Of a DNA stretch of 5,131 nucleotides, positions 1-4,655 are shown piece by piece. Origin of the DNA: Pseudomonadota bacterium (GTDB lineage: Bacteria > Pseudomonadota > Alphaproteobacteria > Micropepsales > Micropepsaceae); contig JAKAVI010000192.1 of the NCBI GenBank assembly GCA_021817355.1, positions 1-5,131 of the forward strand, in the 5' to 3' direction. A program made the position numbers and the translations under genes. Positions within the stretch are counted from its first letter, which is position 1; each line of letters begins with the position of its first letter. The notes beneath the pieces are model-generated. The model made no database searches. It was not told the origin of the DNA and was given only the letters and a program-made list of their open reading frames with translations.

Positions 1-2
1 CC

Positions 3-353
3 TGGTTCGTTAATGTAACCGACGATTCCTGGTTTGGCCCGCCGGGATCATCAGGACCAGTGCAACATCTTCTGATTGCGCGCGCACGCGCGATTGAAGA
101 GGGCCTGCCCATCGCCCGTGCGGCCAACACCGGTATCTCAGCTATCATTGATCCGCTGGGACGGATCACCGGGCGGCTGGGCTCGGGAAAACTCGGCGTG
201 GTTGACGGTCCGCTGCCGGTCGCGCTGCAACCTACGATTTATGCCCGCTTCGGCGATTCGCTGTTTTTTATTCTCCTGCTCGGCTGCGCGCTACCGGCGG
301 TTTTGACGCAAGTGTTCCGGCGTGATCAGGACCGCGAGGGCTCTTCCCGTTAG
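3..353 (+). CDS. lnt: Apolipoprotein N-acyltransferase, C-terminal part (5' end outside window)
   Basis: Lnt is an inner-membrane enzyme that transfers an acyl chain from a phospholipid to the N-terminal cysteine of apolipoproteins, the last step of lipoprotein maturation. Only the last 116 residues are present, read in frame from base 3. They begin with NVTDDSWFG (residues 4-12), the conserved stretch just after the catalytic cysteine of this nitrilase-fold domain. Then come QHLLIARARAIE (21-32) and ARAANTGISAIIDPLGR (38-54), which line up with the E. coli segments around HQHLQMARMRALE and RSTNNGVTAAVDHRG. A hydrophobic stretch (about 86-104) fits the usual final membrane helix, followed by a charged tail. 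The Glu-Lys-Cys catalytic residues lie upstream of the window and cannot be checked. The XRE gene follows after 43 bp on the same strand, the actA(lnt)–phrR order known from rhizobia. The family call is secure; I see no damage in the visible part. Confidence 0.95.
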   Translation, partial: WFVNVTDDSWFGPPGSSGPVQHLLIARARAIEEGLPIARAANTGISAIIDPLGRITGRLGSGKLGVVDGPLPVALQPTIYARFGDSLFFILLLGCALPAVLTQVFRRDQDREGSSR

Positions 354-396
354 GGCAGAAATATGCCTAAGTTCCAGGATTGGAACGGTATTCGTT

Positions 397-795
397 GTGC
401 CCCAAAAAAAACCCAGCACTGTTGACTCCCAGGTTGGTAATCGCGTCCGCGTTCGGCGCATGCTTTTGGGCATGAGCCAGGAACGGCTGGGCGAACTTCT
501 CGGCCTGACATTTCAGCAGGTACAGAAATATGAAAAAGGCACCAACCGCATCGGTGCGGGACGCCTTTATCAGATCGCCCAGATCCTTGGCGTGCCGATC
601 GACTATTTTTATGAGGGTGCAGACACCCACATCAACAATTCGGCGTCGATGGTGAGCCCTCCGGTTGCCGAATTCCTCTCAAGCTCCGAAGGCTTGCAGC
701 TGGCGATGGCCTTCACGCAGATCAGATCGATCAAGCTGCGTCGCCGCGTGGTCGAACTGGTACGCACCATGGCCGACGAGGAAAAGGACATTTAA
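397..795 (+). CDS. XRE-family helix-turn-helix transcriptional regulator, PhrR/PraR-like
   Basis: This is a 132-residue DNA-binding protein with one Cro/C1-type domain at about residues 12-68. The segment RMLLGMSQERLGELLGLTF (21-39) forms the first helices, and TFQQVQKYEKG (38-48) is the expected recognition-helix region; IGAGRLYQIAQIL (52-64) closes the domain. The C-terminal tail (about 91-127, VAEFLSSSEGLQL to RRRVVELVRTMA) resembles the conserved tail of alphaproteobacterial relatives. Family members include PhrR (acid-induced, beside actA/lnt in Sinorhizobium) and PraR, a regulator of surface and biofilm genes; the target here is unknown. I chose GTG 397 because it gives MPQKKPSTVD, the usual short N-terminus of the family. 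The frame stays open back to GTG 322, but that part lies inside lnt. The Shine-Dalgarno is weak (AGGAT/GGA at 376-384). An A8 run covers codons 3-5. The stop lies 2 bp from that of convergent hisE. Specific function is inferred only. Confidence 0.9.
   Translation: MPQKKPSTVDSQVGNRVRVRRMLLGMSQERLGELLGLTFQQVQKYEKGTNRIGAGRLYQIAQILGVPIDYFYEGADTHINNSASMVSPPVAEFLSSSEGLQLAMAFTQIRSIKLRRRVVELVRTMADEEKDI
404..411 (+). repeat. A8 homopolymer tract in codons 3-5 of the XRE gene
   Basis: Eight consecutive A residues encode the end of Gln3 plus Lys4-Lys5. An ATG at 363, with AGGG 7 nt upstream, opens a 20-codon frame that enters this run out of phase with the XRE gene and stops at 423-425. Loss of one A would fuse that frame to the regulator (…APKKPSTVD). 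The tract is plain to see; any role in slippage is inference, since Lys-rich N-termini are common in the family. Confidence 0.5.
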
Positions 796-797
796 GG

Positions 798-1115
798 CTA
801 CCGCTTGCGTGCCGCCTTCTCCGCCAGGCCCGACTGTCCGGAGCGCGCTTCAAGCGCCGCATAAACCTCCTTAGGAACAACGTCACAAGCCAGCCACAAC
901 ACCAGAAGATGGTAGAGAAGATCGGCCGATTCAGAGATCACCGCCGCCTTATCCTCGCCCACGGCCGCAAGTACTGTCTCGATGGCTTCCTCGCCAAGCT
1001 TCCTGGCGACTTTGAGTTTCCCGGACTGGAGCAGCTGCGCCGTGTAGGAAGATTTCGGATCTGCCCCCTTGCGCGTTTCGAGTTCGGCAAAGAGCCGGTC
1101 AATCACCTGCGACAT
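798..1115 (-). CDS. hisE: Phosphoribosyl-ATP pyrophosphohydrolase (HisE)
   Basis: HisE hydrolyses phosphoribosyl-ATP to phosphoribosyl-AMP and pyrophosphate, the second step of histidine synthesis, in the cytosol. The 105-residue length is normal for a stand-alone HisE. The metal-binding MazG-like pattern is intact: KLGEEAIET (39-47) supplies Glu42, Glu43 and Glu46, and ISESADLLYHLLVL (60-73) supplies Glu62 and Asp65. The N-terminal segment with SSYTAQLL (22-29) and GKLKVARKLGEEA (32-44) is also typical. The ATG overlaps the mcd stop by one base (TGATG), and a strong AGGAG sits 7 nt upstream inside the last mcd codons, so translation is probably coupled to mcd. No other his gene is in the window; hisE normally ends a hisBHAF-type cluster, so its position behind mcd is unusual. 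The 3' end faces the XRE gene with 2 bp between stops. Confidence 0.95.
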   Translation of the reverse strand: MSQVIDRLFAELETRKGADPKSSYTAQLLQSGKLKVARKLGEEAIETVLAAVGEDKAAVISESADLLYHLLVLWLACDVVPKEVYAALEARSGQSGLAEKAARKR

Positions 1116-2791
1116 CAGTTTACTCCTGCATCCAGAATGCGGCGGGCGATAACCTGCGCCTGGATTTCGCCGGCACCTTCGAAAATATTGAGAATACGCG
1201 CATCACAGAGCACGCGACTGATCGGATATTCAAGCGCAAAACCATTGCCACCATGTATCTGCACTGCGTTGTCAGCCGCGGCCCAGGCGATCCGGGCGGC
1301 CAGCAACTTGGCCATGCCGGCCTCCAGATCGCAACGCCGGCCCTCATCCTTTTCACGAGCAGCGAAATAGGTCATCTGTCGCCCGATCACGATCTCAACC
1401 GCCATCATCACGAGTTTGTCGCGGACGCGCGGAAAATTGAAGATTGCGGTACCGAACTGCTGGCGATCGAGGGCGTAGGCAAGTCCCAGATCGAGCGCAC
1501 ACATGGCAACGCCCACAGCCCGCGCCGCGGTCTGGATGCGTGCGGACTCGAAGGTTTGCATCAGCTGCTTGAAGCCTTGTCCTTCCTCGCGGCCCAAAAG
1601 ATTGGCAACAGGAACGGCAAAGCCGTCAAAGCCAATCTCGAATTCCTTCATGCCGCGATAGCCAAGCACCTTGATCTCGCTCCCCGTCATGCCGGTAGCA
1701 GGGAACGGCTCGGTAGTACTTCCTCGTGGCTTTTGCGCCAGGAGCATCGAAAGTCCACGATAATCGCTGCTGGCAGGATCGGTGCGTACCAACAGAGTCA
1801 TGAGGTCGGCGCGGGCCGCATGGGTGATCCAGGTCTTGTTCCCGTAGATCCGGTAATGGTCACCCTCGCGCACAGCTCTGGTGCGCAAGGCCCCCAGATC
1901 CGAGCCGGTGTTGGGTTCAGTAAAAACTGCCGTGGGCAGAATTTCCCCCGAGGCGAGGCGCGGCAGAAAGAACGCCTGCTGATCTTTGGTGCCGCTAGCT
2001 ATGATCAGCTCCGCAGCGATTTCCGAACGGGTACCCAGACTACCAACGCCGATATAGCCGCGCGACAGTTCTTCGGAGACAACACACATGGCAAGTTTGG
2101 AGAGCCCTGCGCCGCCGTAAGCTTCCGGAATGGTCAACCCAAAGACACCAAGGCCTGCCATCTCTTCGATCACGGCGAGCGGAATTAGTTCATCGTTAAG
2201 GTGCCAGCCATGGGCATGGGGCACGATCTTGTCCTGGGCAAAACGGAAGAACTGTTCGCGCACCATAGTCATGGTGTCATCAAGTCCGGGGTCTCCAAAG
2301 AAGATCGCTCCGCGATGATGCGCAAGAGCCTCAGCGATGGCCGCACGCAGCTCATTGCTATTGCCGGCAGCAATAAGCTCGACGACAACTTCGGCGTGGA
2401 CAAATCCGTCCGTTTCCTCAGCTGTGAGCCCGAGTTCTGACAGGCGGATGATCTCCCCCTGGCTCATGGGGATGCCGCCAGAAAGCTGGGCGAGATACTC
2501 GCCGAAGGCTGCCTGCAGAATAAGCTGCTCGAGCGTCCCCAGCCTTCGCTCGCGCTCAAGCGCGCGAGCCCAACGTGCCATCTGACGTAACGCTTCGACA
2601 TAGGTGGCGAGCCAGGAGAGTCCATGCGCGGCGCGCTGGTAGAGGTCGAGCTTGCGGGGATCTAGCTTGCCGGAGACACCAAGGCGCATGCGCAAGGATT
2701 GGCGTGCGGCGACAAAAAGACCTTCCGCAGCAAATACCGCCTCCTCGCAACGGCCCAGCAAATGGGGCAACAGGGAATCGCTCAGCGCCAT
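1115..2791 (-). CDS. mcd: (2S)-methylsuccinyl-CoA dehydrogenase (Mcd-type acyl-CoA dehydrogenase)
   Basis: Mcd oxidises (2S)-methylsuccinyl-CoA to mesaconyl-C1-CoA in the ethylmalonyl-CoA pathway of acetyl-CoA assimilation. It uses FAD and passes electrons to electron-transferring flavoprotein. The 558 residues comprise a helical N-terminal extension (about 1-165, including AAHGLSWLATYVEALRQM at 54-71 and GEYLAQLSGGIPMSQGEI at 97-114), then a full acyl-CoA dehydrogenase fold. Visible family motifs are VFTEPNTGSDLG (289-300, FAD/substrate loop), KTWITHAAR (319-327), QTFESARIQTAARAVG (412-427), QIHGGNGF (511-518) and IFEGAGEIQ (536-544), whose Glu538 sits at the usual catalytic-base position. 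The extension, HAHGWHL (192-198) and the Thr-His-Ala motif match what I recall of characterised Rhodobacter and Paracoccus Mcd rather than generic acyl-CoA dehydrogenases. I chose ATG 2791 because the protein resembles Mcd from there on; the frame stays open to 2941 but those 50 residues do not look like Mcd. It overlaps hisE by 1 nt. No other pathway gene is in the window. Confidence 0.88.
   Translation of the reverse strand: MALSDSLLPHLLGRCEEAVFAAEGLFVAARQSLRMRLGVSGKLDPRKLDLYQRAAHGLSWLATYVEALRQMARWARALERERRLGTLEQLILQAAFGEYLAQLSGGIPMSQGEIIRLSELGLTAEETDGFVHAEVVVELIAAGNSNELRAAIAEALAHHRGAIFFGDPGLDDTMTMVREQFFRFAQDKIVPHAHGWHLNDELIPLAVIEEMAGLGVFGLTIPEAYGGAGLSKLAMCVVSEELSRGYIGVGSLGTRSEIAAELIIASGTKDQQAFFLPRLASGEILPTAVFTEPNTGSDLGALRTRAVREGDHYRIYGNKTWITHAARADLMTLLVRTDPASSDYRGLSMLLAQKPRGSTTEPFPATGMTGSEIKVLGYRGMKEFEIGFDGFAVPVANLLGREEGQGFKQLMQTFESARIQTAARAVGVAMCALDLGLAYALDRQQFGTAIFNFPRVRDKLVMMAVEIVIGRQMTYFAAREKDEGRRCDLEAGMAKLLAARIAWAAADNAVQIHGGNGFALEYPISRVLCDARILNIFEGAGEIQAQVIARRILDAGVN
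1123..1127 (-). promoter_or_regulatory. Shine-Dalgarno of hisE inside the 3' end of mcd
   Basis: On the minus strand the sequence reads GCAGGAGTAAACTGATG. AGGAG is followed by 7 nt and the hisE ATG, whose A is also the last base of the mcd TGA. This fixes the hisE start and supports termination-reinitiation between the two genes. Confidence 0.75.
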
Positions 2792-2819
2792 GGTCCAGAT
2801 CCGTGTCTCATCTGGACCA
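2791..2819. promoter_or_regulatory. Perfect 10-bp inverted repeat ending on the mcd start codon
   Basis: TGGTCCAGAT (2791-2800) and ATCTGGACCA (2810-2819) are exact reverse complements separated by 9 nt. The left arm shares its outermost base with the A of the mcd ATG. It could be an operator bound by a dimeric repressor or, if transcription starts further upstream, an RNA hairpin with a 10-bp stem holding the start codon and the GGA-rich ribosome-binding region. The repeat is directly visible; the role is inferred from its position. Confidence 0.6.
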
Positions 2820-2827
2820 ACTCTAGC
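2820..2827 (-). promoter_or_regulatory. Possible -10 element of the mcd promoter
   Basis: The minus strand reads GCTAGAGT, close to the Caulobacter-type -10 consensus GCTANAWC and 4/6 to TATAAT when read as TAGAGT. The best -35 I can place is a weak ATGCAA (2842-2847, 3/6) with 16 bp spacing. Transcription would start near 2813, inside the inverted repeat that follows directly, giving a leader of about 22 nt. This is a weak promoter call that gains support mainly from its position. Confidence 0.3.
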
Positions 2828-2840
2828 AGACCAAAGCCCG

Positions 2841-2978
2841 CTTGCATCAGGCCAAACGGCGCAGAGCCCGGTCATGGCGGACGTGCTGGAGCATGACAGG
2901 GATTGCGGTCCTTCCTCTTCGAGCCACGGTGCCGCCCGCAAAGTCAGTGGCAGACTGACCCGGATCTTCTTGCATCAG
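2841..2978. repeat. 10-bp direct repeat CTTGCATCAG upstream of mcd
   Basis: CTTGCATCAG occurs at 2841-2850 and again at 2969-2978, 128 bp apart in the same orientation, both within the mcd upstream region. The proximal copy covers the position where a -35 element would lie. It may be a pair of regulator half-sites or chance. Confidence 0.3.
2943..2959. repeat. Short inverted repeat GTCAGT-N5-ACTGAC
   Basis: Arms 2943-2948 and 2954-2959 are exact reverse complements with 5 nt between. The element lies about 120 nt after the protease stop and about 150 nt before the mcd start. On the minus strand it is followed only by CTTTGC rather than a U-run, so a terminator reading is weak; a protein-binding site is equally possible. 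Confidence 0.3.
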
Positions 2979-3080
2979 CGCGCTCGCGCCACGCTTTTGC
3001 CAATGATCGGCGCCTGCAGAGGGCGCGACGCAGACATGCCGGCACAACCCAGACAGCACCTGGACGAAGGCGAGGGACCT

Positions 3081-3776
3081 CTACCTCAGAAAGCCTGCAC
3101 CATCAGCAATGAAATGGGCGAGCATATTGGCCCAGAGATTGCGGCGCGAGATATAGAGAACGGCCAACACGATCCCGCCATACCCAACAATGATGAGCTG
3201 GGCGGGCCCCCAGTAGGATAGGTGCGCATAGGTGAAGGCGGCGACGGACAAGGCCCCCGCAAGAAGGCGGCTGCCACGCCAGGACAGCAGCCGCTCGATC
3301 GGGTAGGCGCGGAAGAGGGTCTCCTCGGCCACAGCAGCGCGCGTGACAAGCAGAAGGCGGTAGGCGAAGGGCGTTGCCATGATTGCCTGATCTGCCTTCA
3401 TGTTGGTCCGAAGATGCAGGAGCGGGAAGATAGCGATCTGGATGACGATCATACCCATGACCAGTAAAATGCCCGCGAACACGCCCAGAGCGAGGTCGAG
3501 GGGTTTGGGCCGGGACAATCCGATCGAGGCAAGACGGCGCCGTTCAACGCCCATAACATAGCCATAGAGACCGAAGGTAAGAACCCACCAGAGGACCTCC
3601 CGGCCATAGTTGGGGCCGAGGAGCCAGCCAAACAGGTGCTGACTATAGAGGTTGACGGGAGCGAAGGTGGCGGCCACCAGGAACAGCAGGCCAACCAGCG
3701 TCCGCACCGGCAGCCGGGATCGTGCGCTACGGACGGGTGCAACAGGGGACGGTACTGTAGGGATCTGCGTACCCAC
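3081..3776 (-). CDS. CPBP-family intramembrane metalloprotease (CAAX protease/Abi type)
   Basis: This is a 231-residue, mostly hydrophobic protein with the three signature motifs of the CPBP (PF02517) family. They are AEETLFR (150-156, Glu151, Glu152, Arg156), FTYAHL (181-186, Phe181 and His185), and NMLAHFIADG (217-226, Asn217 and His221). The Glu and His residues are expected to bind zinc within the membrane. Hydrophobic segments lie at about 27-45, 60-77, 94-117, 133-148, 171-185, 192-209 and 214-229, after a polar N-terminus of about 22 residues. Family members include the eukaryotic CAAX-prenyl endopeptidase Rce1 and bacterial proteins linked to bacteriocin immunity or membrane-protein cleavage; the substrate here is unknown. 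I chose GTG 3776 because AAAGGAGAC lies just upstream. A longer reading to 3917 would add 47 residues with no membrane or family character. The gene stands alone between a LytTR two-component pair and mcd, 171 bp after the regulator stop, so it probably has its own promoter. Confidence 0.9.
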   Translation of the reverse strand: MGTQIPTVPSPVAPVRSARSRLPVRTLVGLLFLVAATFAPVNLYSQHLFGWLLGPNYGREVLWWVLTFGLYGYVMGVERRRLASIGLSRPKPLDLALGVFAGILLVMGMIVIQIAIFPLLHLRTNMKADQAIMATPFAYRLLLVTRAAVAEETLFRAYPIERLLSWRGSRLLAGALSVAAFTYAHLSYWGPAQLIIVGYGGIVLAVLYISRRNLWANMLAHFIADGAGFLR

Positions 3777-3790
3777 ATCGGTCTCCTTTG
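3774..3790 (-). promoter_or_regulatory. Ribosome-binding site and ATG/GTG double start of the CPBP gene
   Basis: The minus strand reads CAAAGGAGACCGATGTG, a near-ideal Shine-Dalgarno. GTG (3776-3774) is in frame with the protease. An ATG (3778-3776) overlaps it in another frame, which yields an unrelated Arg/Pro/Trp-rich translation. The protease therefore appears to use GTG although a better codon sits 2 nt earlier out of frame. Confidence 0.7.
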
Positions 3791-3861
3791 CCTGGCGACA
3801 CCGGTTCGTCCCAAGGTCTCGCCAGCATATGAGGACGTCCAAAGCCTGTGCGAGCGTGGAA

Positions 3862-3875
3862 TGCGCGTACGCGCA
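3862..3875. promoter_or_regulatory. 14-bp perfect palindrome upstream of the CPBP gene
   Basis: TGCGCGTACGCGCA is its own exact reverse complement with no spacer. It lies 86 bp upstream of the GTG start of the protease, in the gap after the response regulator. Its length and location suit a dimer-binding operator, but part of the symmetry comes from alternating GC in a GC-rich genome. Confidence 0.45.
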
Positions 3876-3906
3876 GAGCAATAGTCGGGGCGGGGGCATG
3901 GCACGA

Positions 3907-3936
3907 GCCGTGCACACAATGGCAGGGACCGTGCAG
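3907..3936 (+). promoter_or_regulatory. Candidate LytTR-binding direct repeat
   Basis: GCCGTGCAC (3907-3915) and ACCGTGCAG (3928-3936) share the core CCGTGCA with an exact 21-bp offset. LytTR regulators such as AgrA and AlgR bind pairs of about 9-bp direct repeats, W-M-M-G-T-T-N-R-K, separated by about 12 bp. The second copy matches 8 of 9 positions and the first 6 of 9; both carry G instead of the second T. The pair lies 12 bp beyond the stop of the LytTR gene and about 130-160 bp upstream of the protease start, consistent with a regulator-target link. No good promoter could be placed, so this stays tentative. Confidence 0.4.
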
Positions 3937-3947
3937 GTCTATGCTGA

Positions 3948-4655
3948 TCAGAGGCCCAGCTGCCGGCGCAGGCCATCGGCATAGGTGCGGCTGAGATTCA
4001 GCCTGGTACCATCCCTGAGCGTGAGCTCGCCATCGTCATTGCGCAGATTGCGGATAGCCACGATCCGGTCAATTTGTACGATGACCGAGCGGTGGACGCG
4101 CGCAAAGCGCCTGGGATCAAGCTGCGATTGAAGATCCGTCAGGCTCATACGCAAGAGATGCACATGCGTTCCCACATGCAGACACAGATAATGGCCCGCT
4201 GCATCGATGTAATCGATCGCCGCAACAGGAACCAGATCGATACGTGAACCATCCTTGACCACGAGATGGGTCGACGCTGGCTCCTCGTGCGGCGCGCCGA
4301 GATATCTGCGGGCCCGTGCGAGGGTCCGCGCGAAGCGTTCGCGGCTGAAGGGCTTGAGCAGATAGTCGATGGCGGCTAGATCAAAGGCGTCAACGGCGCG
4401 ATTATCATGGGCGGTGAGATAGATGATGCCGGGCCGTTCACCCTCTGGCAGGGCCGCCAGAAGTTCAACCCCGTCAATGTCGGGAAGCCCGATATCGAGA
4501 AAGGCAAGATCCGGCTTTTCTCCCTGCAGGAGAGCAAGCCCGCTGGTGCCGTCTTCTGCCTCACCCACAATGACGAAATCCGGCTCGCCCTGAAGATAGA
4601 GACGCACACGTTCGCGCGCCAGGCTGACATCATCGATGATGGCTACGCGGATCAT
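3948..4655 (-). CDS. LytTR-type DNA-binding response regulator (LytR/AlgR family)
   Basis: This is the output half of a two-component pair. The 235 residues hold a receiver domain (about 1-118) and a LytTR DNA-binding domain (about 128-233). Receiver landmarks are the acidic pair Asp8-Asp9 in AIIDD, the phosphoacceptor Asp54 in LAFLDIGLPDIDG, Thr81 in YLTAHD, and Lys101 in DYLLKPFSRERFART. The LytTR half shows IDLVPVAAIDYIDAAGHY (139-156), RRFARVHRSVIVQIDRI (182-198) and LTLRDGTRLNLSRTYADGLR (211-230), all typical. Such proteins bind paired direct repeats rather than palindromes. The ATG overlaps the kinase stop as ATGA with no clear Shine-Dalgarno, so translation is probably coupled to the kinase, its presumed phosphodonor. 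The regulon is unknown; a candidate site lies just after the gene, upstream of the CPBP protease. Length and key residues are complete. Confidence 0.95.
   Translation of the reverse strand: MIRVAIIDDVSLARERVRLYLQGEPDFVIVGEAEDGTSGLALLQGEKPDLAFLDIGLPDIDGVELLAALPEGERPGIIYLTAHDNRAVDAFDLAAIDYLLKPFSRERFARTLARARRYLGAPHEEPASTHLVVKDGSRIDLVPVAAIDYIDAAGHYLCLHVGTHVHLLRMSLTDLQSQLDPRRFARVHRSVIVQIDRIVAIRNLRNDDGELTLRDGTRLNLSRTYADGLRRQLGL

Larger units (their letters stand above)
2792..3080. other. Non-coding region between the CPBP protease gene and mcd
   Basis: I see no convincing gene in these 289 bp; open frames here are short, compositionally odd and resemble no family. The stretch is expected to hold the end of the protease transcript and the mcd promoter. 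Besides the 10-bp inverted repeat at the mcd start it contains a 6-bp inverted repeat (2943-2959) and two copies of CTTGCATCAG (2841-2850, 2969-2978). I find no hairpin followed by a T-run on the minus strand, so no intrinsic terminator can be called for the protease gene. Confidence 0.6.

Noticed and set aside
74..94. GC-alternating run with near-palindromic symmetry in lnt
   Set aside because: It is explained by the conserved Arg-Ala repeat (ARARAIE) of Lnt written in GC-rich codons.
1253..2188. Long + strand open frame (311 codons) inside mcd
   Set aside because: It lies wholly antisense to a clear dehydrogenase, has no family resemblance, and long antisense frames are common opposite GC-rich genes.
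2792..2941. N-terminal extension of mcd to 2941
   Set aside because: The 50 extra residues do not resemble Mcd, and the inverted repeat and -10-like box lie inside them; ATG 2791 gives the usual length of about 550 residues.
2943..2965. Intrinsic terminator for the protease gene
   Set aside because: The stem is only 6 bp and is not followed by a U-run on the transcribed strand.
2847..3059. 70-codon minus-strand frame between the protease gene and mcd
   Set aside because: No convincing Shine-Dalgarno or family match; it overlaps the likely promoter region of mcd.
2652..3221. + strand open frame of 189 codons spanning the mcd start, the gap and the protease end
   Set aside because: Its composition is low-complexity (Ser, Arg, Pro-rich), it is antisense to two real genes at its ends, and no domain is recognisable.
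3777..3917. 47-residue N-terminal extension of the CPBP protease
   Set aside because: A strong Shine-Dalgarno sits right before GTG 3776, and the extension has no family or signal-peptide character.
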